Source of the DNA: Bacillota bacterium | GTDB lineage: Bacteria > Bacillota > Clostridia > Lachnospirales > Cellulosilyticaceae | Direction of reading: 5' to 3' | Length of the DNA stretch: 5,062 nucleotides | Assembly: GCA_023457875.1 (NCBI GenBank) | Contig: JAEXBC010000153.1 | Coordinates: forward strand, 1-5,062 | Shown: positions 1 to 5,062 of the stretch, in pieces | Layout: every line of letters begins with the position of its first letter | Numbering within the stretch: position 1 is the stretch's first letter | Program-made: the position numbers and the translations under genes | The notes under the pieces: model-generated | The model's input: the letters and a program-made list of their open reading frames with translations, nothing else | Told to the model about the DNA's origin: nothing | Database searches by the model: none

Positions 1-1183
1 TAGTGGCTTTGACGCTCTCCAGAATGCCTGAAAGCTTGTTCTCTTGAATATCCTCAATGGAAGGTGGCTTGATGAGTTTAATCTTTGACTTGGTATAACG
101 CTGAATATCTCTTAATTTGGCAAGCTCTTTACCTGCTGCAAAGGTATAGGACACCCCCTCACGTTGGGCACGACCAGTTCGCCCAATACGATGCACATAA
201 TACTCTTCATCACTTGGTACATCATAGTTAAATACAGCTTCCACATCATCCACGTCAATTCCTCTAGCTGCCACGTCTGTTGCAATAAGGATGTCAATAA
301 GACCATTTCTAAAACGAGACATCACGTTATCTCTTTGAAGCTGCTTCATATCTCCATGAAGTGATTCTGCACTATAACCTCTGGCTTGAAGATCTCTGCA
401 TAGGTCATCTACACGTTTTTTGGTATTACAGAACACAACGGAAAGTTTAAAATTATTGGCATCGATTAAACGAGATAAAACCTCCACTTTATTATTATCT
501 CTTACTTCCAAATAATATTGTTTAACAGTTGGCACGGTTAATTCCTTGTGCACTACATTAACTGTTATTGGATTATCTTGATACTTATTGGCAATTTCCA
601 TGATTGCCTTTGCAATGGTTGCTGAAAAGAGTACAAATTGACGTTCGGCGGGAACACTCTCTAAGATCACATCAATATCTTCTCTAAAGCCCATGTTAAG
701 CATCTCGTCTGCTTCGTCTAGAATAACCATATTGAGATGCTCTAATTTGAGCGTACCTCTTCTCAGGTGATCCATAATTCTTCCTGGAGTACCTACAATA
801 ATCTGTGGTCTTTTCTTAAGTGCCATGATCTGTCTATCAATTTGCTGACCACCATAAATAGGGAGAATACGTATCCCTCTTTTATATTTGCCAAGAGTTG
901 ATAGCTCTTCAGTTGTTTGAATAACAAGTTCACGAGTCGGACAAAGAATAAGTACTTGAACCGTTTGATTATTAAGGTCCACTCCTTCAAGTGCTGGAAT
1001 ACCAAATGCACAAGTCTTTCCTGTTCCAGTTGGTGCTTGCGCAATAATATCCTTCCCTTCTAAGATAAGGGGGATGGCTTTACTTTGGATAGGGGTTGTT
1101 TCTTCAAATCCCATATCCTGTGCTGCTTTAATAATTTCTTCTGATACTGCTAGTTGGCTAAATAACATATTTTCTATAATCAT
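1..1183 (-). CDS. deaD: DEAD-box ATP-dependent RNA helicase, DeaD/CshA type (3' end outside window)
   Basis: Cytoplasmic RNA-unwinding ATPase. In Bacillota such proteins work in RNA decay, ribosome assembly and cold growth (family knowledge). The 394 visible residues carry every core motif: F8, 17 residues ahead of the Q motif GFEETTPIQ (25-33); motif I APTGTGKT (50-57, with P51 where Q is common); PTREL; TPGR; DEAD at 156-159; SAT at 187-189; VVFCNT; ATDVAARGID (301-310); HRIGRTGR (331-338). Both RecA lobes are therefore complete, and the frame stays open to the left edge, so roughly 100-170 C-terminal residues (dimerisation and RNA-binding parts in this family) are probably missing. The ATG at 1183 is preferred because it keeps the conserved F8 with a normal N-terminal lead. 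However, its GAGG lies only two bases upstream, and an in-frame ATG at 1168 is an alternative. The DeaD versus CshB/DbpA assignment is by general resemblance; the missing C-terminus would settle it. Confidence 0.96.
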   Translation of the reverse strand, partial: MIIENMLFSQLAVSEEIIKAAQDMGFEETTPIQSKAIPLILEGKDIIAQAPTGTGKTCAFGIPALEGVDLNNQTVQVLILCPTRELVIQTTEELSTLGKYKRGIRILPIYGGQQIDRQIMALKKRPQIIVGTPGRIMDHLRRGTLKLEHLNMVILDEADEMLNMGFREDIDVILESVPAERQFVLFSATIAKAIMEIANKYQDNPITVNVVHKELTVPTVKQYYLEVRDNNKVEVLSRLIDANNFKLSVVFCNTKKRVDDLCRDLQARGYSAESLHGDMKQLQRDNVMSRFRNGLIDILIATDVAARGIDVDDVEAVFNYDVPSDEEYYVHRIGRTGRAQREGVSYTFAAGKELAKLRDIQRYTKSKIKLIKPPSIEDIQENKLSGILESVKAT

Positions 1184-1246
1184 TACCTCTACAATTCTAT
1201 ATATAATTTTAAGTGAAAAAACAATTCTCTTACACCAATACCCTTA

Positions 1247-1275
1247 ATAATACAACATATCAAGGCAAATCACAA
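1247..1275 (-). promoter_or_regulatory. Sigma-A-like promoter of the helicase gene
   Basis: A -35 element TTGTGA (1275-1270, 4 of 6 consensus bases) and a -10 element TATTAT (1252-1247, 5 of 6) are separated by exactly 17 bases. Transcription would start near 1240, giving a leader of about 57 bases before the helicase ATG at 1183. This was found by eye in AT-rich DNA, so it remains a prediction. Confidence 0.55.
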
Positions 1276-1302
1276 GGAGTAAAATGTTCCTAATATGTTG
1301 CC
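1264..1302. promoter_or_regulatory. Imperfect inverted repeat over the helicase -35 region, possible operator
   Basis: Two nested arm pairs share one centre at 1283: GGCAA/TTGCC (1264-1268 with 1298-1302) and AGGA/TCCT (1275-1278 with 1288-1291). A second, mutually exclusive pairing, CAACATAT/ATATGTTG (1253-1260 with 1293-1300), overlaps it. The dyad covers the -35 element and lies upstream of the predicted start site, so it would act as DNA rather than in the helicase transcript. No T-tract follows, so it is not an intrinsic terminator for the peptidase gene. The rest of the 1184-1409 gap shows nothing further that I can name. Confidence 0.3.
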
Positions 1303-1409
1303 TATTCTTCACATTTACAGGTATTATTTTTCAAATCTTGCCCTTATATTTTTGTCCAAACGGAAACTTTATAAACCAAAATCATAAAAATAATGTTCTT
1401 TTATTGAAT

Positions 1410-2843
1410 TTATACAAATAAAGTACCATAATCATGCTCCGTTAAGCTTAACTCACTTATAAGGTCATGACCATCTATATTTAATGTTTTTAGCATCTCA
1501 TTAAAGTTCGCACTTTTAAAATTAAAGCTATCAATAATAATTGAATATAAATCAATGACTTGATCTTCAACAATCAACTCTGGGGTAAAAGAAGGGCCGA
1601 TTCGCCAATTTTCAGGTTTAATCTTTAAGTAAATAATGGCGCATAAAATTCTTGTAATCATATCCACTTCAAACTCAAATTCATCTTCATGTGTCTTTTG
1701 ATATAGGTTATAGGATACTTGTGGGTACATTGTCATAATTGCCGATGCATCCGCATATGTATAAGACTCAAAAATATCTTTATACTCACTGGCCATTTTT
1801 ATCGCCAATTCTTCCATTGCTTTTTTGCTGTCTTTGATAATAGGACTGTTTAAATCTTCAAATTTTCCACAGGTATACCTATTCCAAAAATGCTTGCTTA
1901 ATTTAATACTATCTATATGATACTCATCAATTTCTATACCGTCGGTATCATCAGTACATTTATTTTCTACCTCCATAATCCTTTCGTATAGAGTGGGATG
2001 TGAATCGTATTCGCCAGCAGGCTCACGACTAAATTCCAGGCTATTTGTATCTATGTCAAGCGTCGTAATGAATAGCCTATAGTTCTCTACAATGTCCACA
2101 TAGATTTGGTACTCACTCAAAATTCTAATCCACAGCGATAAATATAAGTGCCATGAATACCGACTGATTGCAATCTTTTTTAAAGCAGATATTGTCGGTT
2201 GCTTACCAATTATGTTCGCTGAATGTCTATCTGCGTTATATTCAGCTTGTCTGGAGAGCTTCTTAATTTCTTTAAACAATATTTTTGCTATAAATCTATA
2301 GGGCCAAGCTAAAACGAATAGATACGGATTATTTAAAGTAATCATTAATTTCATAAAAGTGGACTCGACTTTTTTCATATTCTTACCATACCTTACATCG
2401 CCATAAAAATGATGGGCAAGTTCGTGTCCTATTACAAAGGAAAGCTCAGATTTATTCATGAGTATGGTAAGGGGAAATCCAAGGGCAATGACCTCTTCTC
2501 CCTTATAGCTAAAAGCACATGCGTTTGCATCATAAATCACATAAATACTTTTAGGATATAAAGACTGCATTGAAGTAGCAATTTTTTTAGTGTTTTCAAT
2601 AAAACAGTTCTCACTAAAAATCAAATCATCCTCTTGCTTATGGTTAACGCGTGGAATTAATGCCACAAGTATGCGTATTGCACCTATGCAAACTGGGATG
2701 AGATAAATATCAAACAAGAAGAAATCTGAGAAAAGAAGCCTTATGGCTATAATTAGGAAAATGCCTGCGTATATTATCGAACAAACCATTGTTATAATAT
2801 AGTATAAAAAATACTTTCTGCTTAATTGCCTTTTATTCCCCAT
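1410..2843 (-). CDS. Membrane-anchored M48-family zinc metallopeptidase
   Basis: Predicted zinc-dependent endopeptidase related to the HtpX/Ste24 superfamily. Numbered from the ATG at 2843 (477 residues), it has two hydrophobic segments at about 10-38 and 41-63. The zinc site HELAH is at 140-144 with GD at 148-149, and the third-ligand helix EYNAD places E201 and D205. A downstream HPTLYER block starts at H282; this block is common in active M48 enzymes. A further hydrophobic stretch at 173-189 may lie on the membrane. Residues from about 300 to 477 form an acidic C-terminal region that I do not recognise and that is not part of a minimal M48 domain (HtpX is about 290 residues). The open frame extends to a TTG at 2876, but the predicted start site falls near 2873, so the ATG with GGGGG five bases upstream is chosen. 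Sampled segments are about 28-37% GC, lower than the flanking genes. Its substrate and partners cannot be inferred from the neighbours. Confidence 0.9.
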   Translation of the reverse strand: MGNKRQLSRKYFLYYIITMVCSIIYAGIFLIIAIRLLFSDFFLFDIYLIPVCIGAIRILVALIPRVNHKQEDDLIFSENCFIENTKKIATSMQSLYPKSIYVIYDANACAFSYKGEEVIALGFPLTILMNKSELSFVIGHELAHHFYGDVRYGKNMKKVESTFMKLMITLNNPYLFVLAWPYRFIAKILFKEIKKLSRQAEYNADRHSANIIGKQPTISALKKIAISRYSWHLYLSLWIRILSEYQIYVDIVENYRLFITTLDIDTNSLEFSREPAGEYDSHPTLYERIMEVENKCTDDTDGIEIDEYHIDSIKLSKHFWNRYTCGKFEDLNSPIIKDSKKAMEELAIKMASEYKDIFESYTYADASAIMTMYPQVSYNLYQKTHEDEFEFEVDMITRILCAIIYLKIKPENWRIGPSFTPELIVEDQVIDLYSIIIDSFNFKSANFNEMLKTLNIDGHDLISELSLTEHDYGTLFV

Positions 2844-2848
2844 TAAAT

Positions 2849-2853
2849 CCCCC
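2849..2853 (-). promoter_or_regulatory. Shine-Dalgarno GGGGG deciding the peptidase start
   Basis: Five G residues stand five bases before the ATG at 2843. They can pair along CCUCC of the 16S rRNA tail with one G-U wobble. The upstream TTG at 2876 has no comparable element at a proper distance. Confidence 0.6.
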
Positions 2854-2879
2854 AAATATCTAGATTGACTTTTCAAAAT

Positions 2880-2908
2880 ATTATATCATATCTCTCCAAC
2901 TTCTCCAA
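2880..2908 (-). promoter_or_regulatory. Extended -10 sigma-A promoter of the peptidase gene
   Basis: A perfect TATAAT (2885-2880) is preceded by TGA, an extended -10 (TGn) arrangement. A weak -35 TTGGAG (2908-2903, 3 of 6) lies 17 bases upstream. Initiation near 2873 gives a leader of about 30 bases. The -35 region contains two direct copies of GTTGGAGA at a 9-base period (2902-2909 and 2893-2900). Confidence 0.65.
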
Positions 2909-2909
2909 C
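2893..2909. repeat. Direct repeat of 8 bases at 9-base spacing over the peptidase -35
   Basis: TCTCCAAC on the plus strand occurs at 2893-2900 and 2902-2909. Its location on and next to the weak -35 element would suit an activator or repressor site, but nothing else supports a regulator, and a repeat this short could be chance. Confidence 0.35.
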
Positions 2910-2967
2910 AATCACTAATAACTCTCAGGTATTAAAATGTTAGGCACAGTCTCGTATTTTGGGCAAC

Positions 2968-3008
2968 AAAAAAAAGATGCAACCACACCATCACGTGTAA
3001 TCACATCT
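2968..3008 (-). terminator. Intrinsic terminator of tRNA-Leu
   Basis: The minus-strand RNA forms a continuous 14-pair stem (3008-2995 with 2988-2975). Several pairs are G-U wobbles. It has a six-base loop GUGAUG (2994-2989) and is followed directly by eight U residues (2975-2968, the first overlapping the last pair). The wobble pairs become A-C mismatches on the plus strand, so the structure is directional and serves the tRNA transcript. The stem begins ten bases after the tRNA discriminator base. Confidence 0.88.
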
Positions 3009-3017
3009 TCTTTTTAA

Positions 3018-3099
3018 TGCGGGCGAAGGGAGTCGAACCCTTACACCCTGCGGCGCTAGATCCTAAGTCTAGTGCGTCTGCCAATTCCGCCACGCCCGC
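3018..3099 (-). tRNA. tRNA-Leu, anticodon UAG
   Basis: A full cloverleaf of 82 bases can be drawn. The acceptor stem is GCGGGCG with CGCCCGC and discriminator A at 3018. The D arm has GCG/CGC closing pairs. The anticodon stem CTAGA/TCTAG encloses the loop CTTAGGA, giving anticodon TAG. A long class II variable arm (CGCC with GGTG) is typical of leucine tRNAs, and the T arm is AAGGG-TTCGACT-CCCTT. It decodes CUA, and other CUN codons by wobble. The 3' CCA is not encoded (TTA follows the discriminator), so it must be added after transcription. It has its own promoter and terminator and is probably transcribed alone. Confidence 0.98.
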
Positions 3100-3116
3100 A
3101 AACCTAATACTTGATT

Positions 3117-3145
3117 ATCATAACAGAAAGTATCGGGTTCGTCTA
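3117..3145 (-). promoter_or_regulatory. Promoter of tRNA-Leu
   Basis: A -35 TAGACG (3145-3140, 4 of 6) and a -10 TATGAT (3122-3117, 5 of 6) are 17 bases apart. Initiation would fall about 11 bases before the mature tRNA 5' end, a usual short leader for RNase P removal. Confidence 0.65.
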
Positions 3146-3158
3146 GTGTTTTTTTTAT

Positions 3159-3183
3159 AAAAATGCGCCTAAAATTCATTTTT
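3159..3183 (-). terminator. Weak hairpin after the 601-residue gene, doubtful terminator
   Basis: AAAAATG (3183-3177) can pair with CATTTTT (3165-3159) around an 11-base loop. The stem has a single G-C pair and the U-run is part of the stem, so termination would be poor. It is listed because no better terminator exists between the upstream gene and the tRNA promoter. Confidence 0.2.
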
Positions 3184-3191
3184 TTGTTTCA

Positions 3192-3239
3192 TTAATCTCT
3201 AGTCACCTTAACTCGCAAACGGCCTTTCTTGCTAGCCTC
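3192..3239 (-). other. In-frame 15-codon extension beyond the TAA, remnant of the repeat tail
   Basis: After the stop at 3242-3240 the same frame reads EASKKGRLRVKVTRD before a second TAA at 3194-3192. EASKK aligns with QTSKE of the previous repeat unit, and the first TAA falls where that unit has CAA (Gln588). This looks like the original 3' end of the gene cut off by one base change. It is equally possible that the stop is the normal end and the similarity merely reflects repeat expansion. Confidence 0.5.
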
Positions 3240-5045
3240 TTACTCTTCTTGACTTGTAGTAGTCGTTTCCTTACTAGTCTGTTGCTCTTCTTGACTTGTA
3301 GTAGCCGCTTTCTTATCAGTCTCTTCTTCGTCTTGATGAGCAGCTGACTCTTTAACCTGACTCAAGATGATTTCTTGAATATTTTTGACGATGGTGGTTT
3401 TACCCAAACCTAACGTATCAAGAGGAAAGACTATACTTTTCTCAAATACTGGCTGCGTTACTTCAAAGGTCTTATCTGATGCAACGGTTTGACGATAAAA
3501 TACATATCCTCCAGCACCTAAGCCTACTGAAGTGATGAGGGCTATAAGCGTGATTAGAATTCCCTTACTATGATCACTTAGCATATTAATAATGGCAGGT
3601 TGCATCTCTCTGACTAATTGGGCATATAAAAGCTTTGTCTTTGGGTGATTCGCCAGCTTTTGCCTAACTTCCTCCTTGGGCCATTTACCCTCCCTACCCT
3701 TCAGCTTTTTAAAGAAGCTAATAATACTTTTATCAAAGGTATTTTTATTGATGTATGCTTCCTGTCCCTTGCTCCATATAATAAAATCCAGCATAATGCC
3801 ATTACTTATCTTTTGTAAATAGCTCAGCACCTTCTCAATATTGAGCATTAATCTTTTGCCAAAGGCTCCACTAGGGGTTTCTTTATCTTCTAAGAAGGCA
3901 TATACCAACATATAAAAATCTTCTTTTCTTATGTTTTGCCTATACAATCGCTTAATAAGGTCTTGAACATTTTTATCAAGTACAATGTGTTCTCTGCTCA
4001 TAGCTTCTAAACTCGTTCTTAGCTTTTGATAGAGCATAATCGCCTTAAACTTCTCATCTTCATAACGATGATTAAAACGAATAGCACAAAGCTCTTTTTC
4101 TGATTCTATCTGATTTAAAGTAATTTGCTCTAAGAAATGAAGTTCACAAACATCGATGAGATGATCATATAGCCTACCTTTATGCTTTTTGCACCAGTCT
4201 TGTACTTTGCTAAGTAGCTTGATTTTGTCACTTGCATTTTTCATGCATACCATAAAACAGTCTAATACACTTTGTTCATAGTAAGGTTCGCTAAGTAGTA
4301 CCTCTTCAATTGGCTCCAGATAACTCATTTTAGTCATTAATTGTTCTAAATGGCCCACCTTTTTAAGTTGTTCATCTAAAAAAGGATAGGCAATACCAGC
4401 TCTTAGCTGATCATTTTCATAGATGCAACTAAAGAGGATACGATAGACATCTGGATATTGACTGACCTTAGTTAGGATATCTTTTATGTACTGCCACTGG
4501 TCCTGAGCTAAGGCAAGGCGTAAAAGCTCAAGGAGGGTTCTAAGGGCATCTTCTTCATCTTGCTTGCTACCTAATACTTCTAATCGAAAGCGTAATAACA
4601 CTGCAATTTCATCTTGATGAAATAAAATGCCTTGTCCCAGATGACGCTTTAAATTGGTAAATGCATAATTTGTAAGCTGCACCAGTTCTCTTTTGAAGTC
4701 ATCACCTATAGGTAGGCTCATAAAATAAAGCAATTGGCTTAATAGTCCCTCTCTAGTTTTTGAATCACTTAAATCATAGTTTCTATTGCTGGCATAAAAC
4801 AAGTTCATTTCAAACAAAAGGGCTACATAGCTATAAAAAACTAAGCTCTTTTCTCCCTTTTCCTTCATGGCGCCAAGAAGTACATCCGCGTGATTATTAA
4901 AGCTTTCCCATAGTGGTTTTGTAAGGGCATATTTACTTGCAATATCCAAATAAGGAGCTGATGCCACATCAAATTCTATATTTAAAAATCGATTATTTAC
5001 AAAATCAAAAACAAATTCCTTTTCGAGCTTGGCATCGTAGCGCAA
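3240..5045 (-). CDS. Unknown single-pass membrane protein with long helical N-terminal region and repeat tail
   Basis: I do not recognise the family. Of the 601 residues, 1 to about 490 are soluble in character, rich in Leu, Lys and Glu with many helix-like stretches, consistent with an alpha-solenoid; there is no signal peptide or catalytic motif that I can see. A transmembrane helix lies at about 495-517, followed by about 50 residues and an acidic tail (about 566-601) rich in Ser, Thr, Gln and Glu. With a large unexported N-terminus, the likely topology is bulk inside and tail outside (inference). The start is TTG at 5045, backed by AGGAGG (5056-5051) five bases upstream. No stop interrupts the frame up to the window edge, so a longer form cannot be fully excluded. 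The tail repeats continue past the TAA. The tight upstream sequence (a TAG at 5059-5057 next to the SD) may be the end of a preceding gene in an operon (speculative). Confidence 0.85.
   Translation of the reverse strand: MRYDAKLEKEFVFDFVNNRFLNIEFDVASAPYLDIASKYALTKPLWESFNNHADVLLGAMKEKGEKSLVFYSYVALLFEMNLFYASNRNYDLSDSKTREGLLSQLLYFMSLPIGDDFKRELVQLTNYAFTNLKRHLGQGILFHQDEIAVLLRFRLEVLGSKQDEEDALRTLLELLRLALAQDQWQYIKDILTKVSQYPDVYRILFSCIYENDQLRAGIAYPFLDEQLKKVGHLEQLMTKMSYLEPIEEVLLSEPYYEQSVLDCFMVCMKNASDKIKLLSKVQDWCKKHKGRLYDHLIDVCELHFLEQITLNQIESEKELCAIRFNHRYEDEKFKAIMLYQKLRTSLEAMSREHIVLDKNVQDLIKRLYRQNIRKEDFYMLVYAFLEDKETPSGAFGKRLMLNIEKVLSYLQKISNGIMLDFIIWSKGQEAYINKNTFDKSIISFFKKLKGREGKWPKEEVRQKLANHPKTKLLYAQLVREMQPAIINMLSDHSKGILITLIALITSVGLGAGGYVFYRQTVASDKTFEVTQPVFEKSIVFPLDTLGLGKTTIVKNIQEIILSQVKESAAHQDEEETDKKAATTSQEEQQTSKETTTTSQEE
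3243..3326 (-). repeat. Tandem 42-base repeat encoding the 14-residue tail unit
   Basis: Two units, 3285-3326 and 3243-3284, share a first half that is identical for 20 bases and a second half with several substitutions. They encode residues 580-593 (AATTSQEEQQTSKE) and the start of the next unit, TTTTSQEE. A more diverged unit precedes them (residues 566-579, ESAAHQDEEETDKK). The period of exactly 14 codons keeps the frame, so gain or loss of units would change tail length without frameshift. Confidence 0.8.
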
Positions 5046-5050
5046 ATCTC

Positions 5051-5056
5051 CCTCCT
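5051..5056 (-). promoter_or_regulatory. Strong Shine-Dalgarno AGGAGG supporting a TTG start
   Basis: A consensus AGGAGG sits five bases (GAGAT) before TTG at 5045. It is the evidence for using this rare start codon, since no ATG or GTG nearby has a comparable site. Confidence 0.8.
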
Positions 5057-5062
5057 CTACAA

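Noticed and set aside
112..306. Open frames at 112-306 (minus), 164-364 (plus) and 793-1044 (minus)
   Set aside because: All lie inside the helicase gene in other frames. They have no ribosome binding site or recognisable product, while the helicase frame carries all family motifs.
1382..1408. Hairpin ATAAAA/TTTTAT after the peptidase stop as a terminator
   Set aside because: The stem contains no G-C pair and no separate U-run follows. It is expected by chance in such AT-rich DNA.
2843..2876. TTG at 2876 as start of the peptidase
   Set aside because: It lies at or upstream of the predicted transcription start and lacks a well-placed ribosome binding site. The ATG at 2843 has GGGGG five bases upstream.
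2968..3015. Terminator also acting on the plus strand
   Set aside because: G-U pairs of the minus-strand stem turn into A-C mismatches on the plus strand, and no plus-strand gene is present to end there.
3018..3036. tRNA 3' end as an attachment site of an integrated element
   Set aside because: I found no second copy of the tRNA 3' end within the window and no integrase gene. Only wider context could revive the idea.
3393..3425. GLGKTT in the 601-residue protein, resembling a P-loop
   Set aside because: The Gly needed four residues before the GK pair is Asp543. The segment is after the membrane helix, on the presumed outer side, where ATP binding is unlikely.

Overview
The window looks like a chromosomal stretch of a low-GC Gram-positive bacterium. 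Bacillota, probably Clostridia, is my inference. The supports are the overall AT richness, sigma-A-like promoters with 17-base spacers, strong AGGAGG-type ribosome binding sites and a tRNA-Leu of Bacillota type. Everything recognisable is on the minus strand, so transcription runs from high to low coordinates. I see no CRISPR array, insertion sequence, phage gene, toxin-antitoxin pair or defence module.

Reading in the direction of transcription: (1) 5045-3240 encodes a 601-residue protein of unknown function. It has a long, soluble, mostly helical N-terminal part, one transmembrane helix and an acidic Ser/Thr/Gln/Glu tail made of 14-residue repeats. It starts at a TTG with a near-perfect Shine-Dalgarno. 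(2) 3099-3018 is tRNA-Leu(UAG), with its own promoter just upstream and a strong intrinsic terminator just downstream. (3) 2843-1410 encodes a membrane-anchored M48-type zinc metallopeptidase with a long extra C-terminal region. An extended -10 promoter shows that the start is the ATG at 2843 and not the TTG at 2876. (4) 1183 to the left edge is the N-terminal 394 residues of a DEAD-box RNA helicase (DeaD/CshA type) with all core motifs; its C-terminus lies outside the window.

The genes seem to be separate transcription units rather than an operon. The helicase, tRNA and peptidase each have a promoter candidate, and no shared pathway is evident. The peptidase gene is visibly more AT-rich in sampled segments than its neighbours and may be an accessory gene beside a tRNA.

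The most unusual observation is at the 3' end of the unknown gene. The 42-base tail repeat continues in frame past the TAA stop, and that stop sits where the preceding unit has CAA. The reading frame then runs 15 more codons to a second stop. This suggests a recent nonsense change, or a length-variable tail. The rest of the window is fairly ordinary.
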